The notes: generated by a model not told the origin, from the sequence alone. A stretch of 64,000 nt of DNA from Gluconobacter morbifer G707 (GCF_000234355.1 NZ_AGQV01000002.1:310001-374000), one strand, 5' to 3'; numbered from the stretch's first letter, positions 36,171-45,794 are shown. Translations and numbers: made by a program.

Positions 36171-38294
36171 TTAGTGAGACATCAGGCGATGGCTCAGATA
36201 GATGGCTTCCAGTGCGCGTTCATGCGCCACTTCCGCGGCATTGACTGTTCCCGCATGTCCACCTTCCACATCCTCATAATACAGGAAAGGAACGTGAAGA
36301 TCCGTCAGGCGGGCCGCGAACAGACGGGCATGAATTGGTCCGACCCGGTCATCACGTGTGGATGTGAAGATGAAGGGTTCCGGATAGGTCACGCCGGGTT
36401 TGAGATTCTGAAGGGGTGAGGTCTTTTCCCAGAACGCACGGTTCTCAGGGATGGAAACGCTTCCATATTCCGCAGCCCACGACGCTCCGGCTGCCATATG
36501 CTCATAGTTCATCATATCCAGCAGCGGGACACCAATGATGGTGGCGTTCCAGAGATCAGGATGCTGGGTGAACTCCACGCCCATCAGCAGACCACCATTG
36601 GACCGCCCTCGAATACCCAAGAAACGGGGTGACGTGATTTTTCTGGCGGACAGGTCGCGCGCCACAGCCGCAAAATCATCGTAGGCCCGCTGACGTCCAG
36701 CATGTCGTGCTGCCTCATGCCATACAGGCCCGAATTCTCCCCCTCCCCGGATATTGGCCATGACATAAACGCCGCCACGCTCGAACCAGGTAATTCCCAG
36801 ATCAGCGTGATAGACGGGAAGATAGGACAGTCCGAAACCGCCATAAGCCGTCATCAGCGTAGGATTTCTGCCGTTTTTCTGCCAGTTTCGCTTATGAACG
36901 ATGAAATAGGGGATTTTCGTTCCGTCCGTGCTGGTCGCCATCATCTGCTCAACGGTAAGATCCGCTGCATCAAAGAGAGCGGGTTGCCGGTAAAGCACAT
37001 GGCTGGTGTCATCAGCGGTGTTCACGCTCCATATCTGGGGCGGCTGAATGAAACCTTCCATCTGCAGATAGGCCTGTGAACTTTCAGGATCGGTGGATGC
37101 GATACTGATCGCCATATTGGCAGGATGGGTAATGGATCGGCTCTTCCACGTTCCATCTGTCGCTCGTTTATAGAGAAGCAGTTGCGGCTGCACATTATCA
37201 TACAGAACGACGAGAAGACCGTCTTTTGTCGCCGCAATGGCGCTTCCAAGCCCGTCCCCGATCGTCTGCCGCGCACCGGGAGAAATAATGACGTCCACAG
37301 CACCGGGTTTTTCCGGATTGATGGCAACAACACTGTCAGCCGGAATTTTCCCCTGCGGTCCGGTCCAGTCCTGAAGAAGATGGAAAACCAGCAAACCGTC
37401 AAAATAGGTCAGCCCGTCATATTTTTCTGGCAGATTGACAGGGAACAGTTTTCCAGTCGCCAGATCATAGCGTTGCAGGTCCGAGTGAAAGAAATCCTTG
37501 TGACGATCAATGAGAACGAGCCTGCGTCCTTTGCCGTCCCTCAGAACAACAGGCGACACATCCATATCCGCCGGTGTTCCCCGGAAGACTTCCCTGGCCT
37601 GTCCGGGCGCTTCTCCACGATGCAGGATCCGCACAACATAGGGATAGCCGGACGTGGTCAGGCCAGCATTCGGAACACCCCAGTCCCGGGCGACCAGCAG
37701 CGTATCCTTGTCTAACCACTGCGCATTCTGTTTCGACGTCGACAGGAAAAAACCATTCTGAACGAAATGACCTGTCCGGGTATCAAATTCCCGGAGTTCA
37801 TGAGCGTCTTCCCCTGCGTTTGACAGCCCCATGAGACAGAAACGCTCTTCAGGTCGCAGACAGTCCAGTCCTTTCATGACCCAATTGGCATGTTCAGAAC
37901 GGGCCAAGGCATCGAGATCGAAACGTGTTTTCCATTCCGGATGCCCCGAATCATAGGCAGCTTCCGTCGTACTGCGCCAGATTCCACGGGTGTGCTGGCT
38001 ATCCTGCCAGTAATTCCATATCTCCCCGCCCTGCTGCACAGGATCAGCCAGACGCTCGGGAGACTGCTCGGCTTTCAGAATTCGATCGTACAGCGGCTTG
38101 TAAAGAGGATCGGATGTAAGCGTTTCCTGCGTCCGGGCATTTTCCGCCCTGACCCAGTTCAGTGCAGTCTGACCTTCCAGCTGCTCCAGATCATGAACTG
38201 GCGGCAATGATGGGGTGGATGTCTGGGCCATGACCCCTCCCAGCGGCAGGAGCGGCAAAGACAGACAGAAGACCCGCAATGCGGTAAGGCGCAT
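36171..38294 (-). CDS. Secreted prolyl oligopeptidase family protein (S9A)
   Basis: Predicted periplasmic serine peptidase cutting short peptides after proline. Signal peptide at residues 1-22 (MRLTALRVFCLSLPLLPLG). A beta-propeller domain is followed by the alpha/beta hydrolase domain. The triad is Ser in GIRGRSNGGLLMG, Asp in STRDDRVGP and His in VEGGHAGT. Start at the ATG at 38294 (GAAAGGA upstream); the frame stays open to 38390 but the extra part would bury the signal peptide. 707 residues. Confidence 0.93.
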   Translation of the reverse strand: MRLTALRVFCLSLPLLPLGGVMAQTSTPSLPPVHDLEQLEGQTALNWVRAENARTQETLTSDPLYKPLYDRILKAEQSPERLADPVQQGGEIWNYWQDSQHTRGIWRSTTEAAYDSGHPEWKTRFDLDALARSEHANWVMKGLDCLRPEERFCLMGLSNAGEDAHELREFDTRTGHFVQNGFFLSTSKQNAQWLDKDTLLVARDWGVPNAGLTTSGYPYVVRILHRGEAPGQAREVFRGTPADMDVSPVVLRDGKGRRLVLIDRHKDFFHSDLQRYDLATGKLFPVNLPEKYDGLTYFDGLLVFHLLQDWTGPQGKIPADSVVAINPEKPGAVDVIISPGARQTIGDGLGSAIAATKDGLLVVLYDNVQPQLLLYKRATDGTWKSRSITHPANMAISIASTDPESSQAYLQMEGFIQPPQIWSVNTADDTSHVLYRQPALFDAADLTVEQMMATSTDGTKIPYFIVHKRNWQKNGRNPTLMTAYGGFGLSYLPVYHADLGITWFERGGVYVMANIRGGGEFGPVWHEAARHAGRQRAYDDFAAVARDLSARKITSPRFLGIRGRSNGGLLMGVEFTQHPDLWNATIIGVPLLDMMNYEHMAAGASWAAEYGSVSIPENRAFWEKTSPLQNLKPGVTYPEPFIFTSTRDDRVGPIHARLFAARLTDLHVPFLYYEDVEGGHAGTVNAAEVAHERALEAIYLSHRLMSH

Positions 38295-38370
38295 GGACCG
38301 ATCCTTTCGAAGACCGTTTACAAATGATAACGGCATCGTAAAGGAGAAGCCGGGTAGCGCAAGCCTCTGG

Positions 38371-39236
38371 TCAGGTGACGGAAACCGCATTCACGGCATC
38401 TTCCACTTCCTGAAAACCGGGCATCAGTCCGGATGGGATGCTTTTGCGGCCAATTTCCACACTGACCTGCGGGGCGTTACCTTGCAGATGGGCAACGATG
38501 ACCGAGCGGATCAGCTCCCGGTAACAGGCGTCCTCTTCCACCACCCCTCCCAGCCGGCCAGCGACTGGCGCAACGATCCCATAGGCCAGAAGTATTCCCA
38601 GAAACGTGCCGACCAGCGCGCCTGCGATCATTTCCCCCAGAACAATGGGCGGCTTGCTGATGGACGCCATGGTCTTGATGACGCCGAGCACGGCCGCGAC
38701 GATGCCGAGCGCTGGCAACGCATCTGAAACAGATTGCAGGGCATGTGGAAGATGCATGTCCTCCCGGAGGTTTTTTTCAGTTCGTTCCCCATGACCTCAT
38801 CCATCTGATAGGGATCGGTCACGTTCATACCGGCCATCCGCAGGTAATCGCAGATGAAAGCGCAGATGCGCGGATTGTCCCTGATTTTCGGGAATGCACC
38901 GAAAATGGTGCTGGTTGCTGGCTCTTCAATATGGGATTCGAGCGCCATCAGCCCTTTCATCGAAGCCAGCCTGGTCAGGTGGAACAGTAGCCCCAGCATG
39001 TCAATGTAATCCTGCCGTCCGTACTGAGAGCCCTTCATGGCCCTTTTGATACCAGCAGGAACGTGTTTTACGGCCTCAATCGAATTGGCCATCAGAAAGG
39101 TCCCAATCGCCGCACCCAGAATGGTCAGCAGTTCGAAAGGCATTGATGACAGGAGCGGACCGATTGCGCCTCCGGATGCTACAAATGACCCGAAAACACA
39201 GGCCAGAACGACCCCTAGACCAATAAGAATGAACAT
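38371..39236 (-). pseudogene. motA: Flagellar motor stator MotA, frameshifted in an A7 tract
   Basis: MotA forms the proton channel with MotB. The first frame (start 39236) gives MFILIGLGVVLACVFGSFV through MDEVMGNELKK. The family then continues in another frame from HLPHALQSVSDALPALGIV to the end at 38371. The break is at seven T (A on the coding strand), 38771-38777. One extra A, or a -1 slip, restores ELKKNLREDMHLPHALQ and a 288-residue protein of normal MotA length. It lies 24 bp after motB. This may be a sequencing error, a true loss, phase variation or slippage; the data here cannot separate these. Confidence 0.88.
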
Positions 39237-39260
39237 TCGGAAATTCCTGACTGAAATCTG

Positions 39261-40184
39261 CTATGGCGCATCGGTGGACAGGACAAGCACGATGCGCCGG
39301 TTTCGCGGGTCGAGAGGATGTGCGGGATCGAAAAGGTTGCGGTCAGCATAGCCGCTGACAGATCTGAGGCGCCGGTCGGGAAAGCCGCTCTGGACCAGAA
39401 TATCCCGCACGGAGACCGCGCGCGCGCTGGACAGGCTCCAGTTGCTGGGCTGCCCGGGGCGGAACGGAGCCGCATCCGTATATCCTGCGACGGATAGCTG
39501 CCCGTGCAACCGTTCAAGATAGGGCACGATCAGCCTGAGAAGCCGGACAGTGCGTGCATCAGGTCTGGCCTGCCCGAGCGCAAACATGGGCTGATGATCG
39601 GTATCCGCGATTTCGACATGCAGGCCGTCATCCCCTGCCCTGACCGTGACTTGTGACTGGACATCCGCCAGATCAGAAGCCGCGCTGACGACTTTTCTGA
39701 TTTGGCTGGCTGCCTGAATCCGGGCTGCATGTTCCTGCGCCGTCGGCCCATCCGTTACAGGTGCCTCACCGGGCTGCACCTGATTGTCATGGAGCACGAC
39801 AATCTGCGCACTGTGAATGCCGGTTGTACGAGGAGATGATGTCTGTCGGCCTGATGTTCCGTCGTCGGGATGAATCCCTTCCGTCCGACCCGGCTCAAGG
39901 GTCAGGGGACGGTTGGTCTCGGCTTTTGGAGTAGAATCGACAGGCGGAATGACGGTCTCCAGAGGGGACGACGTCTCATCGGCAGCGATCGGATTGAAAA
40001 AACTGGCAATGCCCCTGCGCTGCTGTTCCGTTGTGGCATTAATCAGCCACATGACCAGAAAGAACGCCATCATTGCCGTTACGAAATCAGCATAGGCGAT
40101 CTTCCAGCTGCCACCATGATGGCCGCCGGCGACCACATCGAAGCGCTTGATAATGACTTTCTGTTCCTGGCCGTTGTTCGACAT
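39261..40184 (-). CDS. motB: Flagellar motor stator MotB
   Basis: Peptidoglycan-anchoring stator subunit, 307 residues. The N-terminal membrane helix WKIAYADFVTAMMAFFLVMW contains the proton-carrying Asp33. The C-terminal OmpA-like domain has LSVAGYTDAAPF and SNWSLSSARAVSVRDIL. The middle linker is Pro-, Thr- and Ser-rich. It precedes motA (24 bp), the reverse of the common motA-motB order, and follows two glycosyltransferase genes. Confidence 0.95.
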   Translation of the reverse strand: MSNNGQEQKVIIKRFDVVAGGHHGGSWKIAYADFVTAMMAFFLVMWLINATTEQQRRGIASFFNPIAADETSSPLETVIPPVDSTPKAETNRPLTLEPGRTEGIHPDDGTSGRQTSSPRTTGIHSAQIVVLHDNQVQPGEAPVTDGPTAQEHAARIQAASQIRKVVSAASDLADVQSQVTVRAGDDGLHVEIADTDHQPMFALGQARPDARTVRLLRLIVPYLERLHGQLSVAGYTDAAPFRPGQPSNWSLSSARAVSVRDILVQSGFPDRRLRSVSGYADRNLFDPAHPLDPRNRRIVLVLSTDAP

Positions 40185-40234
40185 CCCGCCTCCTGAGATG
40201 GCGCGACTATGGCAGGCAGAAGTTAAGGAGAAAT

Positions 40235-41641
40235 TTAAATCCGTGCCGGAAGCTGTATTCCAGTGACAGTCACCAGCATTTTCAGGCGGTAACAGCGGAT
40301 GAACCGCCCCCTGCGGCTGCGACAGAGTGCATCGGCACCAGACGGAGCAGACAAAGAGCGGTCTTCCGTAACGGTCAGGGCCTGCGCGACCGTCTGACGT
40401 GGAAGATGGAACAGGGCCCAGCGGGGATCGGTCCCGAGCACGGGAAGAAGCGTCTGGTTCAGTGCCAGTTCGGATGCCAGACCATAATCCTCCACGACAA
40501 GCGCGGTCGCACCCTCCTGCCTGGCTTTCAGGGCAATCTGGCGGGCGAAATCATTCCATCCCCCGGTCTGACGCAGAACCGGGTCCCGGTGCGGAGAGAG
40601 AGGCAGAAGCGAGCAGAGGGCCTGAAGACAGACAAGCCCCGTCAGGAACAGCCCGCTTGCTGCCGCCCATTTGACGCGACGGCCGGTCTGCACCGCAGCG
40701 AGCGCAAGAACGGGATACAGAACCGCAGGCCAGTTGGCCTGTACCCGGTCCCCGAACGCATGGAAGACGAAAACAGCCAGAGGCAGAAGGGCAAGCCATG
40801 CCAGCAGCCGGTTCCGACGCACGGACACCATGATCCCCAGCCCAAACAGGACGAAAATCAGAGGTGTTGCAAGACCGATCTGACCACCGATCAGTTCCCC
40901 AAGGAACTGGAAGGCGCGTGCCGGATGCCAGTCGCCTGCCCGTCCGCCCTGCCGCATGAAACTGGCCCAGTGATGCCCGGCATTCCAGACAAGAACTGGC
41001 GTTGTTGCCGCAAGGAAAACCGGAATGGCCAGCCAGGGGCCCGGCTGACGGCGGAAACGGGCTGTCGTCAGAACAGCCCCGCCAAGAGCCGCGACGAGCA
41101 GAACGGCCGTGTATTTCGAATCAAACCCCAATCCGAGCAGGACGCCTGTCAGCAGCCACCACGGAAGAGCCCGCAAAGGGGAAATCGCAGGTTCGACGGC
41201 GCGGCTCAGCGTGTAAAGGGCACAGGCAACAAAGAAGACCAGAGGTGTATCAGGCGTCATTGTCGCAGCACCAAGCCCCAGCATCAGGGTGCTGTTGAGC
41301 AGGAGCGCGGCACGCCAGCCGGACAGTGGCCAGACAATCGACGGCAACAGCCTTCTGGCGGCATGATAGAGGGCCCAGCTTCCTGGCAACACGGACAAAG
41401 GCCCCAGAAACCGGACCCCCAGGGGCGTATCGCCACAGAACCAGGTGCCGATGCGGATCCATAGCGCCACCATAAACGGATGATCGAGATATCCGCCCTG
41501 CAGATGCCGCGACCAGACCCAGTAATAGGCTTCATCCGGCATGAGCGGCAGAAAAGCTGCCATGAAGAGACGCAGCACCATCAGGACCAGCAGGAGCGCC
41601 CAGAACAGGCGCCATTCCTCCCAGAGGGGCGTGCGGTTCAC
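40235..41641 (-). CDS. GT39-family polyprenyl-phosphate-sugar glycosyltransferase, ArnT-like
   Basis: Integral membrane glycosyltransferase with about ten or more helices. Family signs are MPDEAYYWVWSRHLQGGYLDHPF, with the acidic catalytic pair after the first helix, and DTPLVFFVACAL. It probably transfers a sugar from a polyprenyl-phosphate donor to a lipid or protein in the periplasm; the partner GT2 gene upstream would make the donor. The start is GTG at 41641, two bases after the GT2 stop; a GTG at 41689 is in frame and would overlap. Confidence 0.85.
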   Translation of the reverse strand: MNRTPLWEEWRLFWALLLVLMVLRLFMAAFLPLMPDEAYYWVWSRHLQGGYLDHPFMVALWIRIGTWFCGDTPLGVRFLGPLSVLPGSWALYHAARRLLPSIVWPLSGWRAALLLNSTLMLGLGAATMTPDTPLVFFVACALYTLSRAVEPAISPLRALPWWLLTGVLLGLGFDSKYTAVLLVAALGGAVLTTARFRRQPGPWLAIPVFLAATTPVLVWNAGHHWASFMRQGGRAGDWHPARAFQFLGELIGGQIGLATPLIFVLFGLGIMVSVRRNRLLAWLALLPLAVFVFHAFGDRVQANWPAVLYPVLALAAVQTGRRVKWAAASGLFLTGLVCLQALCSLLPLSPHRDPVLRQTGGWNDFARQIALKARQEGATALVVEDYGLASELALNQTLLPVLGTDPRWALFHLPRQTVAQALTVTEDRSLSAPSGADALCRSRRGRFIRCYRLKMLVTVTGIQLPARI

Positions 41642-41642
41642 G

Positions 41643-42749
41643 TCACCGCCAGACAAGCGTGGAGGATACGGCGTAGTTCCAGACAACACCGATCACGGCA
41701 CCGGCAGCCGAAGAGCGATCCCAGTGACCGTGGCCGGCTCCATGCAGGACCATGCGGGCAATCCCGATATTGGCCAGACCTCCGAGCGAACAGACCACAA
41801 TAAAAATCGCCAGTCCCCGCCAGAATGACGGCCCTTTCAGGCGGCGGTCATAATAGGTGAAGCGGTTGTTGAGCAGGAAGTTCGCCAGGATGGCGCAGGC
41901 CGTTCCCGCAAGCTGCGACCAGGAGAAACCCAGCCCTGCGGCACGGGCCAGATTCATGATCACGACATTCACCACGACGCCACTCAGTCCGACCAGCGCG
42001 AAGGAGAGAAACCGCGTTGGCAGCCAGCCATGGGTCAGTTTGTCGAGTACCATGGTACCGAACTGAAGCAGCACAACCACATCGAGCTTGCTTTCCCCGG
42101 CGGCACGGGGCCGAAAGACAAACGGGACTTCCGTAATGCGGATCTGCCGGGGTGCCGACATGACGATATCCAGCAGGATCTTGAAGCCCGTGCCAGACAA
42201 CTGGGGCACGATCTGTTCGAACAGATCACGGCGCATCGCGAAAAACCCGCTCATGGGGTCTGTCAGGCAATGGTGCATGACAGTCTGTGCGGCACGTATG
42301 CCTGCCTCTGAAAGGAAATGTCGTCCCCGCCCGGCGAGGCCGCCGCTATCCCCTCCTTCGACATGCCGGCTTGCCACCACGATATCCGAACCGGCCTTCA
42401 GGTCAGCCAGCATGGTCAGCAGGACGGATTCGTCATGCTGCATATCCCCGTCCATCACAGCGACATAAGGCGCACTGGACGACAGGAAACCCTCGATCAC
42501 TGCGGACGACAGCCCCCGCCGTCCGATCCTGCGGAGAACACGCACGCGCGGGTCCTGACGCGCAATGGCAGCAACACGGTCGGCCGTACCGTCAGGGGAG
42601 TTGTCATCTACGAAAATGACTTCCCAGGCCTGCCCTGCGAGAACCGCATCGAGTGCCGCCACCATGGGCGCAACATTGGGGGCCTCATTGTAGCACGGCA
42701 CAATGACGCTGAGGTCGGCCGGGAGATTTTCCTGAACGGAAACGGGCAT
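41643..42749 (-). CDS. GT2 polyprenol-phosphate sugar transferase fused to GtrA domain
   Basis: Fusion of a dolichol-phosphate-mannose-synthase-like GT2 domain (residues 1-235: SVIVPCYNEAPNVAPMV, VDDNSPDGTAD, MDGDMQHDE) with a C-terminal GtrA domain of four helices (FLSFALVGLSGVVVNVVIMN, then ANFLLNNRFTYY). It should make a polyprenyl-phosphate sugar and flip it. This matches the ArnT-like gene directly downstream. 368 residues. The sugar cannot be read from sequence. Confidence 0.9.
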   Translation of the reverse strand: MPVSVQENLPADLSVIVPCYNEAPNVAPMVAALDAVLAGQAWEVIFVDDNSPDGTADRVAAIARQDPRVRVLRRIGRRGLSSAVIEGFLSSSAPYVAVMDGDMQHDESVLLTMLADLKAGSDIVVASRHVEGGDSGGLAGRGRHFLSEAGIRAAQTVMHHCLTDPMSGFFAMRRDLFEQIVPQLSGTGFKILLDIVMSAPRQIRITEVPFVFRPRAAGESKLDVVVLLQFGTMVLDKLTHGWLPTRFLSFALVGLSGVVVNVVIMNLARAAGLGFSWSQLAGTACAILANFLLNNRFTYYDRRLKGPSFWRGLAIFIVVCSLGGLANIGIARMVLHGAGHGHWDRSSAAGAVIGVVWNYAVSSTLVWR

Positions 42750-42764
42750 GGAATGTCTCTGCCG

Positions 42765-43247
42765 TCAGATCGGCACGCCTGCGAGATCACGACTCGTATG
42801 GATGGTCTGAAGAGTCTGGACGCGGACGACATGGGCGCTATCCGTCAGACGGCGGGTAAGAATATTCTGGTGAGCGGCATCACGGGCGACAAGACGGACG
42901 AGAAAGTCCCCCCCACCCCGGATCATGTGACATTCCCGGGTTTCCGGCCAGGCTCCGACCTGCGCTTCGAATGCTTCCAGAACGCTGCCTTTCTGGCTGT
43001 CGAGTCCGATCAGGGCATAAAAATTGAGAGACCATCCGAGAAGCGCCGCATCGACTTCCGCGTGGTATCCCCTGATGATCCCCAGTTCCTCCAGCCGGCG
43101 AACCCGTCGCAGGCACGGAGGCGCCGAGATCCCGGCCCGACGTGCCAGTTCGACGTTGGTCATGCGGCCATCGACCTGCAGCTCGGCAATGATCTGCCGG
43201 TCGATGGCATCCAGTTCAATCGGGGGCGAGATCGTAGAAGCGTTCAT
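42765..43247 (-). CDS. Lrp/AsnC family regulator
   Basis: 160 residues with an Lrp-type HTH (LDAIDRQIIAELQVDGRMTN, ISAPPCLRRVRRLEELG) and a RAM ligand-binding domain (GWPETRECHMIRGGGDFLV-type). I start at 43247 (MNASTISPP); the frame continues upstream to 43346 into the trxB promoter region, which is unlikely. It is divergent from trxB with a 97-bp gap and may control it or an amino acid pathway. Confidence 0.9.
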   Translation of the reverse strand: MNASTISPPIELDAIDRQIIAELQVDGRMTNVELARRAGISAPPCLRRVRRLEELGIIRGYHAEVDAALLGWSLNFYALIGLDSQKGSVLEAFEAQVGAWPETRECHMIRGGGDFLVRLVARDAAHQNILTRRLTDSAHVVRVQTLQTIHTSRDLAGVPI

Positions 43248-43344
43248 TTCACCAAAGGGTATATGGCAGCGGTTCGCATCCGCAAAGATGGCAGATGCAT
43301 CCAAAGTCTCTATATGGAACGGCAAACACCCATAAGGATCGATC

Positions 43345-44319
43345 ATGCCAGCAATCCATCGTACGGACCTTCTGGTCGTCGGCGCCGGCCCTGCGGGCTA
43401 TACTGCCGCGATTTATGCCGCCCGCGCCAGCCTCAAGCCGATTCTCGTGACCGGCCTTCAGCCCGGCGGCCAGCTTACCATCACAACGGATGTTGAAAAT
43501 TATCCCGGTTTTGCCGCCCCGATCCAGGGACCGTGGCTTATGGAACAGATGCGTGAACAGGCCGAACACGTCGGTACGCAGCTGGTCTATGACCTGATCG
43601 TTCGCGCCGACCTCAGGAACGGCCCCGCACCGGATGGATATTTCCGCCTGTACGGCGATTCCGGTGACGAATTCCATGCCCGGACCATCGTCATCGCCAC
43701 GGGGGCCCAGGCCAAGTGGCTGGGGCTCGAGTCCGAAAAACGCCTGCAGCGCGGCGGTGTCTCGGCCTGCGCGACCTGTGACGGCTTTTTTTACCGCGGG
43801 AAGACGGTTGCGGTGGTCGGTGGTGGAAATACGGCCGTCGAGGAAGCCCTGTACCTCACCCACCACGCCGACAAGGTTCACCTCATCCATCGGCGTGACA
43901 GCCTCCGGGCCGAACGTATCCTTCAGGAGCGCCTGTTCGCGAATCCCAAGATTGAAATCCACTGGAACCGAGCCGTAGAGGCGGTCCTCGGTCACGGTGA
44001 ACCCGAGGTGGTTTCGGGTCTTTTTCTGAAGAATACCAGAAACGGAGAGACGGAAACCCTGCCGGTGGACGGCGTCTTCATCGCGATCGGCCATTCTCCG
44101 AACACCGGACCTTTCCGGAGCGAAGTAGCCTGCGACAGCGACGGATACGTCGTGACGGAAAAGGGCGGCACAACAACATCTGTCAGGGGCGTTTTCGCAG
44201 CCGGCGACATTCAGGATCGCATTTTCCGCCAGGCGGTTACCGCTGCGGGCAGTGGCTGCATGGCCGCACTCGAAGCCGAACGATATCTTTCTGGCATACC
44301 TGCCATGACAAAAACTTGA
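43345..44319 (+). CDS. trxB: Thioredoxin-disulfide reductase
   Basis: FAD enzyme that reduces thioredoxin with NADPH. 324 residues. FAD motif VVGAGPAGYTAAIYAARA, redox-active CATC in SACATCDGFFY, NADPH motif VVGGGNTAVEEALYL, HRRDSLRAE and FAAGDIQD near the C-terminus. The start has AAGGA six bases upstream. The gene appears monocistronic; a LysR gene follows. Confidence 0.97.
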   Translation: MPAIHRTDLLVVGAGPAGYTAAIYAARASLKPILVTGLQPGGQLTITTDVENYPGFAAPIQGPWLMEQMREQAEHVGTQLVYDLIVRADLRNGPAPDGYFRLYGDSGDEFHARTIVIATGAQAKWLGLESEKRLQRGGVSACATCDGFFYRGKTVAVVGGGNTAVEEALYLTHHADKVHLIHRRDSLRAERILQERLFANPKIEIHWNRAVEAVLGHGEPEVVSGLFLKNTRNGETETLPVDGVFIAIGHSPNTGPFRSEVACDSDGYVVTEKGGTTTSVRGVFAAGDIQDRIFRQAVTAAGSGCMAALEAERYLSGIPAMTKT

Positions 44320-44437
44320 CCCTCGCAACAGCTTGAGACAGTTTCGTCCGCTCAACGACACCTCTTGACGGATAGCGCCAGGGCTCATGGGTAAAAAGGA
44401 CGAGGAACGCCGTTCCGGCGAACGTGGAGAACACCAG

Positions 44438-45331
44438 ATGGACTGGGACAAGCTGAGGATTTTCCATGCTGTCGCCGAAGCTGGTTCCTTTACCCATGCA
44501 GGCGACCGGCTCGGACTCAGTCAATCGGCCGTCTCACGCCAGATTTCCGCTCTGGAAGACGTCCTGCGTGTTCCGCTGTTTCACCGGCATGCCCGTGGAC
44601 TGATCCTGACGGAGCAGGGCGACGTCCTGAACCGGACCGTGCGGGAAGTCTTCTCCAAGCTTGCACTGACCCAGGCTTTTCTGAGTGAGAGCAAGGAACG
44701 CACCGCCGGCAAGATCAAGATCACGACAACAACCGGCTTTGGGCTGTCATGGCTCTCGCCGCGTCTTCACCGTTTTCTCGAGCACCATCCCGACATTGAG
44801 GTCACGCTCCTGTTAGAAGACGCGGATCTGGATCTCGGGATGCGGGAAGCAGATGTGGCGATCAGGCTGCATCCACCAACCCAGCCTGATCTGGTGCAGC
44901 GTCATCTCGCCAATTTCCCGATGCCCATCTACGCCAGCCCTGATTATCTGGAGCGGCACGGCACGCCAGGCACCCTTCAGGAACTGGCAGATCATCAGAT
45001 CATCACTTTCGCCGGCTGGCATCTGCCTCTGCCCAATATCAACTGGCTTCTGGACCTCCTGCGGCACGAAGGACTGGCGCAGCGTGGGTCGCGGCTGGCC
45101 ATCAACAATATCGCCGCCATTGCAAATGCGATTGCCGCCGGAACAGGCATAGGGTCCCTGCCCCTTTATGCCGCAGCAGAGCATCCCCATCTAGTCCGGG
45201 TCCTGCCCGAACAGACCCTTCCGCAGGTGGAAGCTTATTTCGTCTATCCGGAAGAACTGAGAACCTCAAAGCGGATTGCCGTATTCCGTGATTTCCTGCT
45301 CGCGGAAATCAGCAATCTTAAAGGACACTGA
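44438..45331 (+). CDS. LysR-family transcriptional regulator
   Basis: 297 residues. N-terminal HTH: LRIFHAVAEAGSFTHAGDRLGLSQSAVSRQISALE; the rest is a substrate-binding domain (IKITTTTGFGLSWLSPRLH). I start at the ATG at 44438 (MDWDKLRI), with GGAGAA about eight bases upstream; an upstream ATG at 44387 is in frame and would add 17 charged residues. The effector is unknown. A hairpin terminator lies about 85 bp past the stop. Confidence 0.92.
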   Translation: MDWDKLRIFHAVAEAGSFTHAGDRLGLSQSAVSRQISALEDVLRVPLFHRHARGLILTEQGDVLNRTVREVFSKLALTQAFLSESKERTAGKIKITTTTGFGLSWLSPRLHRFLEHHPDIEVTLLLEDADLDLGMREADVAIRLHPPTQPDLVQRHLANFPMPIYASPDYLERHGTPGTLQELADHQIITFAGWHLPLPNINWLLDLLRHEGLAQRGSRLAINNIAAIANAIAAGTGIGSLPLYAAAEHPHLVRVLPEQTLPQVEAYFVYPEELRTSKRIAVFRDFLLAEISNLKGH

Positions 45332-45361
45332 CAAGCCCGTATCCGACAAGACTGCCTCCGT

Positions 45362-45685
45362 TCAGCCTCGCCGGATACGGGAATACGGACAGGCCTGCGC
45401 CGAGGGACGGGAGCGGAAAACGGCTTCGCCAATCGGAGCGAAGCCGTTTTTATGGCTGGCCATATAATGGTTGCCATTCTGCTTCAGGAAAATCAGACCC
45501 GCAGTCGAACGGTAACACAGCTCTTCATGCGCCGGGAGCTGTGCAGTCCTGGTTGCCTGTCTGGAGTTGTGATGAAGCCGGGAAGACGGGAACGAATGTG
45601 CCTGGGCACCTACCGTAACGGTCCCCGCGCAAAGGCAGGACAACAGCAGGGGAACAAGGGTCCGGGAAAAAACCGCGCATGACAT
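45362..45685 (-). CDS. Possible small secreted protein (low confidence)
   Basis: An open frame of 107 codons from ATG at 45685. It starts with a plausible signal peptide (FSRTLVPLLLSCLCAGTVTVGAQA) and continues with ELCYRSTAGLIFLKQNGNHYMA. No family is recognised. Against it, a 12-bp terminator-like hairpin at 45417-45451 lies inside its coding sequence. The hairpin may instead terminate the LysR gene. The rest of the 460-bp gap between lysR and ihfB shows an inverted repeat at 45336-45345 and 45372-45381. Confidence 0.4.
   Translation of the reverse strand: MSCAVFSRTLVPLLLSCLCAGTVTVGAQAHSFPSSRLHHNSRQATRTAQLPAHEELCYRSTAGLIFLKQNGNHYMASHKNGFAPIGEAVFRSRPSAQACPYSRIRRG
45417..45451 (+). terminator. 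Terminator downstream of the LysR gene
   Basis: Perfect 12-bp arms AAAACGGCTTCG (45417-45428) and CGAAGCCGTTTT (45439-45450) with a T-run. It lies inside the weak minus-strand frame at 45362-45685. Confidence 0.75.
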
Positions 45686-45794
45686 CCCGCGATGATACCT
45701 CAAAACCATATGGCTGAAGCCCCTTCACCAGCCTTGGGCTGATGTTCTCCCGCAGGCTGATGCAAGAACATCACAGCCCGGCCCAGCGGGATCA

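Noticed and set aside
40406-41464. 352-codon frame antisense to the ArnT-like gene
   Set aside because: Composition is low-complexity Gln, Pro and Arg; the opposite strand has clear membrane helices and family motifs.
43248-43346. Extension of the Lrp-type frame into the trxB promoter
   Set aside because: Would overlap the trxB start; residues do not fit the HTH family N-terminus.
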